DNA of 43,484 nucleotides from Candidatus Woesearchaeota archaeon (GTDB taxonomy: Archaea > Nanobdellota > Nanobdellia > Woesearchaeales > GW2011-AR4), in NCBI GenBank assembly GCA_016185845.1, contig JACPMV010000015.1, forward strand, positions 1 to 43,484, in the 5' to 3' direction. The notes under the pieces are model-generated. The model saw only the letters and a program-made list of their open reading frames with translations, did no database searches and was not told the origin of the DNA. The position numbers were made by a program, and so were the translations under genes. The number at the start of each line of letters is the position of its first letter. Position 1 is the first letter of the stretch. Positions 7,768 through 15,193 of this stretch are shown piece after piece.

Positions 7768-8343
7768 TTAAGAAATTATGCCGGAAACTCCGTCTGTTAT
7801 CAGCCCTACGGCAATTGCAGCAAGAATTATGCCCATTATCCTTGATATCACAGTAGTCCAGTGCTCGCCCAGTATCCTATAAATTCTTGACGAGTTGCTG
7901 AGTATGATCCAGGTAGCCGATAATGCCAAGATGGCTGCTATGGCTGTCACGTACGGCCCGTTTTCATTGACTAATATTATGGTCACTGCAAGCACTCCGG
8001 GACCTGTAAGGAGGGGGGTTCCCACAGGCACGCTCAAGTCATTTCCATGCGTTTTAATAAACCTGCCCATGACACCCAATACAGACATGACGCCCATCAC
8101 CAATAGGATAATGCCGCCTGCTATCTGAAAGCTTGTCAAGTCGATGCCGAATAAGCTGAATATTCCAACGCCAAAAAATAAGAATATGAAAAGCAAAACT
8201 CCTGCAACCAAAACAGACTTATTTATATTTTTCCTTATCTCGATGGAAGGCATCCCCTTTGCCAGGCCTATGAAAATAGGCAAAATGCCTACAGGATCCA
8301 TTATTACAAACAAGGTTATAAACGCCTCTAGGAGCTTTTCCAT
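7768..8343 (-). CDS. MarC family membrane protein
   Basis: 191 aa, six hydrophobic segments. The family signature VIMDPVGILPIFIGLAKG lies in the first helix pair, with GGIILLVMGVMSVLG and the second-half repeat PLLTGPGVLAVTIIL, the hallmark of MarC/YchE proteins. Transport function is not established for the family, in spite of the name. Likely in one operon with the upstream four-helix protein (gap 20 bases). Confidence 0.88.
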   Translation of the reverse strand: MEKLLEAFITLFVIMDPVGILPIFIGLAKGMPSIEIRKNINKSVLVAGVLLFIFLFFGVGIFSLFGIDLTSFQIAGGIILLVMGVMSVLGVMGRFIKTHGNDLSVPVGTPLLTGPGVLAVTIILVNENGPYVTAIAAILALSATWIILSNSSRIYRILGEHWTTVISRIMGIILAAIAVGLITDGVSGIIS

Positions 8344-8363
8344 CTTGATTCAAAAATACGCCG

Positions 8364-8798
8364 TCATTTCCCTTTAATGCTTTTTTGTATCGGCAGCTTG
8401 CTCAAAACATTTTTTCCGCCTTTTTTTCTCGGCAGCAAGATAAAAATGGATATGCCTGCCACAGCTATCGTATACATTATGGAGTACCTTACTATGTTTG
8501 AAGCGTCGTTTGCCGTATATGCATAGAATATCAGGCCGACTACGCCGGCAAAGAATAATACAGGTGCCAATGCATGGTAGCCCATTTTTTCCGTGTGGAA
8601 GTATACTGCTGAAATCAAAAAGAATGAAATGATTGTGAAAAAGAAGAAGATCAGGACAAGATTCATGAATCTGATGTCTTCAAAGTGTATTGCAGAATAT
8701 ACTGAAACATACATAGTGAACAGAAATGACACCAATATAGAAGTATAATAAAACCACGGGGCAGTATTTCCTGCCAATCCCTCTTTTTTTACAGGCAT
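8364..8798 (-). CDS. hypothetical four-helix membrane protein
   Basis: The start is placed at ATG 8798 rather than TTG 8804; a TATA-like ATTTAAATATT (minus strand, about 8814-8824) lies about 20 bp upstream. 144 aa with four predicted transmembrane helices: FYYTSILVSFLFTMYVSVY, LVLIFFFFTIISFFLI, ALAPVLFFAGVVGLIFYAY and IMYTIAVAGISIFILL. A basic tail follows (PRKKGGKNVLSKL). No catalytic motif seen; not recognised. Probably co-transcribed with marC. Confidence 0.65.
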   Translation of the reverse strand: MPVKKEGLAGNTAPWFYYTSILVSFLFTMYVSVYSAIHFEDIRFMNLVLIFFFFTIISFFLISAVYFHTEKMGYHALAPVLFFAGVVGLIFYAYTANDASNIVRYSIMYTIAVAGISIFILLPRKKGGKNVLSKLPIQKSIKGK

Positions 8799-8830
8799 AT
8801 TCAAACTCTCTGATTCTTAATATTTAAATC

Positions 8831-9757
8831 TTATTGTTTTGCTTCATATTCCGATATCACCTTGTCAGCAACGCTTCTTACCTCATTTGATGATATCGCA
8901 AACCCAAGGCCTTCAAAGCCGCCAACCTTGAAGTTGTTTATTCCGACTATTTCGCCTTTTGTATTGATTAATGGGCCTCCCGAGTTGCCCGGGTTGATTG
9001 GAACATCTGTCTGCACATAATCCAGGCTGTTAAATTCCCTGAATGCGCTCACAATGCCCTCTGTGACAGTAAATGAGAGCCCGGCAGGATTTCCTGCTGC
9101 TATTACCTTTTCCCCGACTTTCAGCCCATCAGAATTGCCGAAACCGAGGGGCTTCAAGCCCGGCGCATCTATCTTAAGAACAACTATATCTGCCTCAAGG
9201 CTGTATCCCGCAAGCTCCTTGATATCATATCTATCGCCTGAATATGTATGCACCCTGATTGTGGAAGCGCCGTTAATGACATGGACATTTGTTATTACAT
9301 AGCCTTTTGAATTTATTATAACCCCGCTGCCCTGCCCCTTGTCAGTGCTTATGCTAACAACAGACTGCAGGACATCATCAACAATTGCGGAAAAATCAGC
9401 GCTTTTTATCTTGATGTTCTTGACTTCTGTCTTTAATTCATCAAGCTTGATGTTGCTCTGCTGCTCAATCTGGTCGATAAGATTTGATAATGTCTTCAAG
9501 TCCTGCTCATTCTTTTTTTTAAAATTGTCCAGGGCATTGTCAAGAAGCGCTAATTGGGCTGAAAGGTTGCTTCCTAAGCTGTATATGTCAGACTTCAATC
9601 CCTGAATATTTTCCTCTGTCTTTTGGCCTAAGCCTGTTATTTTTGCATTATAATCCTGCCTTGCAAGGTTCAAATTATAGTTGAAGTAATAGGACAATCC
9701 CCCAATAACTATCAAAATTGAGAATATTGCCGCTAAAATCTGGGTTTGCTGCTTCAT
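8831..9757 (-). CDS. membrane-anchored HtrA/DegP-like serine protease without PDZ domain
   Basis: 308 aa. Residues 7-26 form one transmembrane anchor, followed by a coiled-coil stalk (about 35-118, LGQKTEENIQGLKSDI, then LIDQIEQQSNIKLDELKTEV). The trypsin-like domain from 125 on has the catalytic triad H159 (VITNVHV), D190 (EADIVVLKI) and S259 (NPGNSGGPL). It ends right after the protease core (NEVRSVADKVISEY), so the C-terminal PDZ domain of DegP/DegS is missing. Probably faces the outside and degrades or senses misfolded proteins; the coiled coil could set its oligomeric state. It follows the 9759 gene by one base. Confidence 0.88.
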   Translation of the reverse strand: MKQQTQILAAIFSILIVIGGLSYYFNYNLNLARQDYNAKITGLGQKTEENIQGLKSDIYSLGSNLSAQLALLDNALDNFKKKNEQDLKTLSNLIDQIEQQSNIKLDELKTEVKNIKIKSADFSAIVDDVLQSVVSISTDKGQGSGVIINSKGYVITNVHVINGASTIRVHTYSGDRYDIKELAGYSLEADIVVLKIDAPGLKPLGFGNSDGLKVGEKVIAAGNPAGLSFTVTEGIVSAFREFNSLDYVQTDVPINPGNSGGPLINTKGEIVGINNFKVGGFEGLGFAISSNEVRSVADKVISEYEAKQ

Positions 9758-9758
9758 C

Positions 9759-10337
9759 TTACTCTTTTACCTTATATTCCGCGTCTATATATTCTTTATG
9801 ATTTTTGTGTTTTTTATGAATTTTTCCGGATATTTTTAGCTTTATCACTGCAATCAAAAATACAAATAATGAAAACAGCAATACTAATAAGATTATCAAT
9901 AAAGGCAATGCAAACAAAAAGCCGATTATGATCAAATACCACTTTGAAAGAAAAGCTAATAATGCCCATCCTTTGTCTTTTGCATAAAGATGTATAAAAT
10001 AGATTACCCCGTATGCAGCAGAAGCCAGCTTATAATTCTTTAATTCTATGCATTTAACCGCGACATCATTAAGCTTTTGCCTGTCTTTTGCAGGTATAAA
10101 ACACAATGCAGCAAGCTCAAACTTGTTTTCTGACACAAATAAATCCCCTAGTTTTACCAGCCTTTCCCTGTCGTTTGCCTTTTCCAGTATTTCTATCGCT
10201 TCCATCAGCCTGCCCTGCCTGTAAAGCTTTTCGCCGACATCTGTCAGGATATTTTTCCTTGACTTTTCATCAAGCATGGAAAGGTTTACGGAACTTATGC
10301 CCTCTTTCAGGATTTTCTCGACAATTGGGTGGTCCAT
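9759..10337 (-). CDS. hypothetical TPR-like protein with C-terminal membrane anchor
   Basis: 192 aa. Residues 20-125 are helical repeats resembling TPR/Sel1-type hairpins (EKLYRQGRLMEAIEILEKAND, GDLFVSENKFELAALCF, CIELKNYKLASAAYG). A long hydrophobic stretch follows (YLIIIGFLFALPLLIILLVL), then a basic tail rich in His and Lys (KIHKKHKNHK). It lies one base before htrA, so the two probably form a membrane quality-control pair (inference). No enzyme motif. Confidence 0.65.
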   Translation of the reverse strand: MDHPIVEKILKEGISSVNLSMLDEKSRKNILTDVGEKLYRQGRLMEAIEILEKANDRERLVKLGDLFVSENKFELAALCFIPAKDRQKLNDVAVKCIELKNYKLASAAYGVIYFIHLYAKDKGWALLAFLSKWYLIIIGFLFALPLLIILLVLLFSLFVFLIAVIKLKISGKIHKKHKNHKEYIDAEYKVKE

Positions 10338-10441
10338 AATGATTCCATTAGAATTGGATTATTTAAAGTTTATTGAATTATCTACCACTGGACATCCGTG
10401 CGCGTAAGCTATTTAAATGTATTCTGCCATCTCTTGGGCTT

Positions 10442-11158
10442 ATGAAAATGAATTGTAATGATGTTTTAATAGGAAAACCAGCCTTAAATATAGATACCAA
10501 CCTTGCCTATTTTATTGGGGTGCTGAACTCAGACGGATATATTTACATATTTAATGACAAAAAGCGCAATAGAAGACAAATTAGATTAGGGCTAGAAATA
10601 GGTACTAAATCAATAACTATGGGTTTAAAATTTAAGAATATTCTTTTTAATTATTTTGGTAAATCCGTGAATTTAAGACAAAGGCAAAATAGAACTACAT
10701 TAAGCTTACAGACATCTATTAATAAATGTTGGAATCTTTTTAAAAATTGGAATAATGGGAAAATACCTGAAGATATTAAAAATGATAAATCATTGTTTGG
10801 CGCATACTTAGCTGGACTAATAGACGGAGATGGTTATATTAAGATTAAGAAGGATGTGGCAGATAGGCTTATTCCCCAATGTGTTGTAAGGATAGCAAGT
10901 GGTCGTCCATTAGAACATATTAAGAGTTTAATTGAAGAGCATGTTAAATGCAGAGTCCATTTTGAATTTCATAAAAAAAGTAAAGGTGTAAATACTAATT
11001 TTTATATTTCAAAGAAAAGTATACAATTTGTAGAAGAATATGTTTATCCACATTTAGTAATGCCTCATAAGTTGGCTGCCCTTGAAAGATTTTTCAATAT
11101 GAAAGGCGGGCCTGCGAGGATTCGAACCCCGATTTCGGCTCCTATTAGTATAAACTAA
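10442..11158 (+). CDS. LAGLIDADG homing endonuclease
   Basis: 238 aa with two LAGLIDADG helices: LAYFIGVLNSDGY (residues 21-33, acidic D31) and AYLAGLIDGDGY (121-132, acidic D130), so a monomeric double-motif enzyme. Start set at ATG 10442, about 27 bp after TATTTAAAT (10410-10418); the longer reading from TTG 10373 adds unconserved residues. The last 17 codons are antisense to the 3' half of tRNA-Arg, and the stop falls within the tRNA intron. It is free-standing: no host gene is interrupted. Its target is unknown, but its tie to the tRNA-Arg locus suggests tRNA intron homing (inference). Confidence 0.82.
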   Translation: MKMNCNDVLIGKPALNIDTNLAYFIGVLNSDGYIYIFNDKKRNRRQIRLGLEIGTKSITMGLKFKNILFNYFGKSVNLRQRQNRTTLSLQTSINKCWNLFKNWNNGKIPEDIKNDKSLFGAYLAGLIDGDGYIKIKKDVADRLIPQCVVRIASGRPLEHIKSLIEEHVKCRVHFEFHKKSKGVNTNFYISKKSIQFVEEYVYPHLVMPHKLAALERFFNMKGGPARIRTPISAPISIN

Positions 11159-11209
11159 TAAGATCAACCGGTCCGAAGCCGATTGCACTATCCGTTATGC
11201 TACAGGCCC
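11107..11209 (-). tRNA. tRNA-Arg(TCG) with a 31-nt intron in the variable loop
   Basis: Acceptor GGGCCTG/CAGGCCC (11203-11209/11108-11114), discriminator G at 11107. D arm GCAT-AACGGATA-GTGC; anticodon arm ATCGG-CTTCGGA-CCGGT (anticodon TCG, contiguous); T arm CGGGG-TTCGAAT-CCTCG. Between the anticodon and T arms are 35 nt; a bulge-helix-bulge (helix CGGT/GCCG, bulges TGA and AAA, inner stem TCTTATTAG/CTAATAGGA) excises 11134-11164, leaving variable loop TGAT and a 72-nt tRNA. Exons are 11165-11209 and 11107-11133. A TATA box GTTTAAATATC (11231-11241, minus) is 22 bp upstream. Non-canonical site near position 45/46. Confidence 0.88.
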
Positions 11210-11278
11210 ATAATTTAAAATCATATCTCAGATATTTAAACTTATTTGATAAAAATAGCCGATAGAATCAAATTTTAG

Positions 11279-12526
11279 TTATTTCGCCAAAGTTGATTTT
11301 ACTATCTTCGCCTTCAAAACCTTTTTTCCCTGAACTTCTTCAATTATAATCTTAAAGTTCTGATAATGTATCTCGTCCCCTGCCTTTGGCGGCCTGCCAA
11401 GGGTTGATGAAGCAAAGCTGTCAAGGCTGTCATAGTCAGATTCCCTTATCGACATGCCTGTCTTTGAATTAAGGTCATCTATTTCAGCTGTTCCCTTTGC
11501 GTCCCATTCATTTTTTGTTATCTGCATCACGCTCGGGTTTATCCTGTCGCTTTCATCGACAATTTCCCCGACAATCTCTTCAAGTATATTCTCAATTGTA
11601 ACCAATCCTACAACCTGGGCCTTGTTGTTTATGACAACTGCCATGTGCTCTTTTCTTGCCTGGAACAGCCTTAGCATGAAATCCAGCCTCTTGTTTTCAA
11701 ACACAAAAAACGGCTTTTTCATTATGTCCTTTACAGGAACATCAAGCTTGTCATCCTTTGCCTGGTGAAGCGCATCCTTTAGATATAATATTCCCACAAT
11801 GCTGTCCCTGTTTTTCTCATAGACCGGAAACCTTGAATAGAGCTTGGTTGATGACAGCTTAAGCACATCCCTTATTTTCATTTCAGATTCTACCATCATC
11901 ATTATTTTCTTCCGGGTCATGACATCAGCAACTGTAGTGTTTCCAAAATCAAAAATCCGCTGTATCAGCCTTTTTTCAACCGGCTTTATTGAGCCTTCTT
12001 CCTCGCTGTACCTGACTATGCTTTTCAGTTCTTCCTTGGTGAAGCTGGGCGATTTTTTTGCTCCGATAAGAATGCTTATTGCTTTTACCAAATAATCAAG
12101 CAGTTTGATCAGGGGGTAAATGAGAACACTGAAGTGCCAGACAACTGGGGCGATTATCGGCGAAATGGCTTCATTGTTGTTTGCGCCTATTGACTTGGGC
12201 ACTATGTCGCCAAAAACAAGTATGACGAATGCCGCAATCCCTGTTGCTATGCCCAATGCATTATTCTGAAAATAACCTATTGTAATGGAAGTTGTTATGA
12301 CGGCTGCTGCAGTATTCACTACGTTATTGGTTATTAATACAGTTGATAAAAGCATCACGGGCTCGTCTTTCAGCCTTTTGACATAAATTGCGCCAAATTT
12401 CTTTTTTTCTATCCACAACCTGACCTTGTATTTGCTCACAGAGAGCAAAGAAGCTTCAGCCATTGCTGACAGCGCCGAGACTATAATCAATCCAATCAAT
12501 ATCAGGATTTGGGTGTAAATAGTCAT
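11279..12526 (-). CDS. CNNM/CorC-type transporter (DUF21-CBS-CorC domain)
   Basis: 415 aa. The N-terminal DUF21/CNNM membrane domain (about 1-150, with four hydrophobic stretches and VLITNNVVNTAAA and GDIVPKSIGANN) is followed by two CBS domains (about 190-310, VMTRKKIMMMVES and AVVINNKAQVVGLVTIENILEEIVGEI) and a C-terminal CorC/HlyC domain (GTAEIDDLNSKTGM to KIIIEEVQGKKVLKAKIV). The family exports Mg2+ or Na+-coupled divalent cations; ATP binding by the CBS pair regulates it. The stop is close to the tRNA-Arg promoter; it starts 5 bases after argS. Confidence 0.9.
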   Translation of the reverse strand: MTIYTQILILIGLIIVSALSAMAEASLLSVSKYKVRLWIEKKKFGAIYVKRLKDEPVMLLSTVLITNNVVNTAAAVITTSITIGYFQNNALGIATGIAAFVILVFGDIVPKSIGANNNEAISPIIAPVVWHFSVLIYPLIKLLDYLVKAISILIGAKKSPSFTKEELKSIVRYSEEEGSIKPVEKRLIQRIFDFGNTTVADVMTRKKIMMMVESEMKIRDVLKLSSTKLYSRFPVYEKNRDSIVGILYLKDALHQAKDDKLDVPVKDIMKKPFFVFENKRLDFMLRLFQARKEHMAVVINNKAQVVGLVTIENILEEIVGEIVDESDRINPSVMQITKNEWDAKGTAEIDDLNSKTGMSIRESDYDSLDSFASSTLGRPPKAGDEIHYQNFKIIIEEVQGKKVLKAKIVKSTLAK

Positions 12527-12531
12527 TTTAG

Positions 12532-14190
12532 CTACATCCTTTCAAGTACCTCAATTCCTAACAAATTCAATCCATTTTTTATAACTTGCCTTACGGCGCT
12601 TATAAGCAGTAATCTTGCATCCTTTATTTTTTTATCTGACTTCAAAATATTATGCGCATGATAGTATTCGTTGAATTTCTGGGCCAGGGAATATGTATAG
12701 CTGGCAATCAAATGGGGCTTCAGGTCATTTGATGATTTAAGGATTGTTTCAGGAAAATTTGACAACAGCCTTATCAATTCCGTTTCTTCCTTTTCTTTTA
12801 GCAAACTTAAATCCGCTTTGGGATTTAGTTTATCTTTTGCCAGTATGCTGCTTATCCTTGCATAAGCATACTGAATATAAGGGGCGGTTTCGCCTTCAAA
12901 TGACAGGGCGTGCTCCCAGTCAAAAATTACGTTCTTTTCAGGGCTTACCCTCAGGATTCCGTATTTTACTGCGCCGTAGGCAATCACTTTTGCTTCATTT
13001 TCATCAGATTTTCCGTACCTTTTTTTCATCTCTTCGTTTGCCTTGCCCAACGCCTCTTTCATGAAATCGCTCAATAAGACCAGATTGCCTTTTCTTGTGG
13101 ACATCTTTCCTTCCTGAAGAAGAACAAAGGAATAGTAGACTGCTCTCGGAGGCTTTAATTCCAGCTCTTTCAGCGCCGCAAATACCTGCTCAGAATATGA
13201 CTTGTGGTCTTCTCCAAAAACCACTATATTATCGGACTTGCTGATTTTATCTATATGATAAGTAATATCCCTTAATGGATACAATGCTGTCCCGTCCGCT
13301 CTCGTCAAAACTAAAACAGGCACTTTTACCCCCAGTCCGTAGCCTTTCTGGTCCAGAACCCACCTGTTGAACCCGTCTATGAACAGCTTGCCTGTTTTCT
13401 CAAGCTTCCTTAATGTTTTTTCAGTCTCCTTGCTCCAGAGATATTTTGATTCGTAGTCAAATACATCATATTTTATTCCAAGCTCTGAGAATATTTTTGC
13501 CTGGCCGTCGATGCATATTTTTACGACATTCTCAAATTTCTTTCTTATTTCCTTGTCGTTTTTTTCCAGCTTGTTCAGCAATTCAAATACCTGCTTTTCA
13601 AGCTCCGGATTTCCCTCCATTTTTTTGTTGATTTCTATGTAAATTTCCAGCAGATTGCCAAATGAAACATTTTTTTTGCTTTCCGCCCCTAAAACGAGCA
13701 TTGCAATCTGCTTTCCGACATTGTTTACAAAATAATGCACTTCAACTTTATATCCCTGGAACCTCAATATTCTCGCTATTGAATCCCCAATCATTGCATT
13801 TCTTGCCCTTCCGACATGCGGGCTTGCATTTGGGTTGATGCTCGTATGCTCCAAAAGTATTTTTTTATTTTTCCCGACATTGGCTGAGCCGTATTTTCCT
13901 TTTTGCTTCAGGACCTGATTTATCGTGTCCTGCGCTATTTTATTTTTGCTTACGAAGAAATTAAGGTAAGGGCCGAGAGATTTGGCTTCACTTACCAATT
14001 TAGTGGGCCTGAATTTATTTGCTAATTCCTTTGAGATATCATTTGGGCTTTTCTTCCACTCTTTAGCCAGGACAAAGCATGGAAATGCGTAATCGCCCAT
14101 TTCAGGGTTTGGAGGAACCTCTAATTCAATATTTTCCAGTTTCGCCTCTTTTTTGAGAAACTTTGCTATTTCTTCCCTGAACTCGTCCAT
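12532..14190 (-). CDS. argS: arginyl-tRNA synthetase
   Basis: Class I synthetase charging tRNA-Arg. Start at ATG 14190 (552 aa); a minus-strand TATA box CTTTAAATC near 14214-14222 lies about 26 bp before it, which excludes the longer TTG reading. The N-terminal Add-1 domain (residues 1-85, NPEMGDYAFPCF) precedes the catalytic site with the HIGH-like HVGR (125-128, in NPNASPHVGRARN), and the KMSK-like loop is KMSTRKG. The C-terminal anticodon-binding DALR domain holds YAYARI and FNEYYHAHNIL. The tRNA-Arg gene is only 1.3 kb away. Confidence 0.95.
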   Translation of the reverse strand: MDEFREEIAKFLKKEAKLENIELEVPPNPEMGDYAFPCFVLAKEWKKSPNDISKELANKFRPTKLVSEAKSLGPYLNFFVSKNKIAQDTINQVLKQKGKYGSANVGKNKKILLEHTSINPNASPHVGRARNAMIGDSIARILRFQGYKVEVHYFVNNVGKQIAMLVLGAESKKNVSFGNLLEIYIEINKKMEGNPELEKQVFELLNKLEKNDKEIRKKFENVVKICIDGQAKIFSELGIKYDVFDYESKYLWSKETEKTLRKLEKTGKLFIDGFNRWVLDQKGYGLGVKVPVLVLTRADGTALYPLRDITYHIDKISKSDNIVVFGEDHKSYSEQVFAALKELELKPPRAVYYSFVLLQEGKMSTRKGNLVLLSDFMKEALGKANEEMKKRYGKSDENEAKVIAYGAVKYGILRVSPEKNVIFDWEHALSFEGETAPYIQYAYARISSILAKDKLNPKADLSLLKEKEETELIRLLSNFPETILKSSNDLKPHLIASYTYSLAQKFNEYYHAHNILKSDKKIKDARLLLISAVRQVIKNGLNLLGIEVLERM

Positions 14191-14282
14191 AAGAAAACAA
14201 TAAAAAAGGTGGGATTTAAAGGTTTTGGTCAATCACACGGATTTAAGCCCTATTGGAAATATTTAGGCTTTAACGCCGCATT

Positions 14283-14477
14283 CTATTTTGTTCTCTTAAT
14301 CATTTCGATGACCTGCTCCTTAGTCATCTTCTCAGTAATGCTTTCTATTTCCTTGACGCTGTCGCCTTTGCTGATGCCCATGCTTTGGAAGAACTTTATG
14401 GCTTTGCCTGGCCCAAGCTTCTTGAATACAGCTTCCACGCCTTCCTCAATCATTGATGTTTCCAATATTGTTTCCAT
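14283..14477 (-). CDS. small conserved-looking protein, 64 aa
   Basis: Helical, soluble: METILETSMIEEGVEAVFKKL, then GPGKAIKFFQSMGISKGDSVKEI and a charged C-terminal helix. Size and charge pattern would fit an antitoxin, but no toxin gene is next to it and no DNA-binding motif is obvious, so no function is assigned. Lies alone between argS and ribB, with lysine-rich codon use like the core genes. Confidence 0.55.
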   Translation of the reverse strand: METILETSMIEEGVEAVFKKLGPGKAIKFFQSMGISKGDSVKEIESITEKMTKEQVIEMIKRTK

Positions 14478-14528
14478 TTTTAACCGCTAAATGAATCAAT
14501 AAACTCCTTTGATGCCAATATTTTTAGT

Positions 14529-15146
14529 TTATAGCCTTTTGGCAATAAAAAGATTTCTATTTAATTCTTCTATTTTTATAATTTTTAGGTTGTATTTTTT
14601 AGCCATCCTTTTAATCTCATCCATCTTAGCCATCCTCCCATTCTCCCCAATAATCTCACATATAACCGCAGCAGGATACAATCCAGCCAGTTTGCAGAGT
14701 TCAATCGCTGCTTCCGTATGGCCTGCCCTTTTTCTTAGGCCGCCTTCGTCGCATCTCAAAGGGAAAACATGGCCCGGCTTTGCCAAGTCATTTGGCTTTG
14801 TGTTTTTACCAATAAGCGCTTTTATCGTTTTAGCCCGATCATAGGCTGAAATCCCGGTTGTCGTTCCTTTCTTATAATCAGCAGAAACAGTGAATTTGCA
14901 ATGATGCAGCTCTGTATTGACTTTTGTCATTAGAGGGAGGTTCAGATCATCCAGCCTTTTGCCCAGCATCGGCACGCAGACCAATCCTCTGGCATGTTTA
15001 ATCATGAAGTTTATTTTTTCAGGCGTGACTTTCTCTGCGGCAAGAATTAAATCACCTTCATTTTCGCGGTGCTTTTCATCTATGACAATCAGGAATTTTC
15101 CTTTTTTGAAATCCGAAATTGCATCTTTTAGTGTTGAGAATGGCAT
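14529..15146 (-). CDS. ribB: 3,4-dihydroxy-2-butanone 4-phosphate synthase
   Basis: Turns ribulose 5-phosphate into the four-carbon unit for riboflavin. Start at ATG 15146, giving 205 aa that begin with LKDAISDFKKGKFLIV. The signature DEKHRENEGDLILAAEKV corresponds to the acidic active-site loop (usually DxxDRENEGDL), followed by RGLVCVPM, TTTGISAYDRAKTI, PGHVFPLRCDEGGLRKRAGHTEA, all typical of RibB. Stand-alone, not fused to RibA, which is encoded separately at 25.7-26.3 kb. 47 bases downstream of ribD, same operon. Confidence 0.92.
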   Translation of the reverse strand: MPFSTLKDAISDFKKGKFLIVIDEKHRENEGDLILAAEKVTPEKINFMIKHARGLVCVPMLGKRLDDLNLPLMTKVNTELHHCKFTVSADYKKGTTTGISAYDRAKTIKALIGKNTKPNDLAKPGHVFPLRCDEGGLRKRAGHTEAAIELCKLAGLYPAAVICEIIGENGRMAKMDEIKRMAKKYNLKIIKIEELNRNLFIAKRL

Positions 15147-15193
15147 TTTTAGTTTGTTGATAAATTTAAAAATTATTAAAAATAAACGAACTT

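Noticed and set aside
10373-10441. N-terminal extension of the homing endonuclease from TTG
   Set aside because: A TATA box falls inside it and the extra residues are not motif-like; ATG 10442 is at the right distance from that TATA box.
11107-11209. Reading the second tRNA as Pro(CGG) with TCGGC/GCCGA anticodon stem and a 37/38 intron
   Set aside because: It leaves a 3-nt variable loop and no bulge-helix-bulge; the contiguous ATCGG-CTTCGGA-CCGGT arm with a variable-loop intron gives a regular tRNA.
14191-14232. Longer argS start at TTG
   Set aside because: The TATA box of the gene lies within this stretch.
14283-14477. Antitoxin of a second toxin-antitoxin pair
   Set aside because: No toxin ORF adjoins it and no DNA-binding motif is visible.
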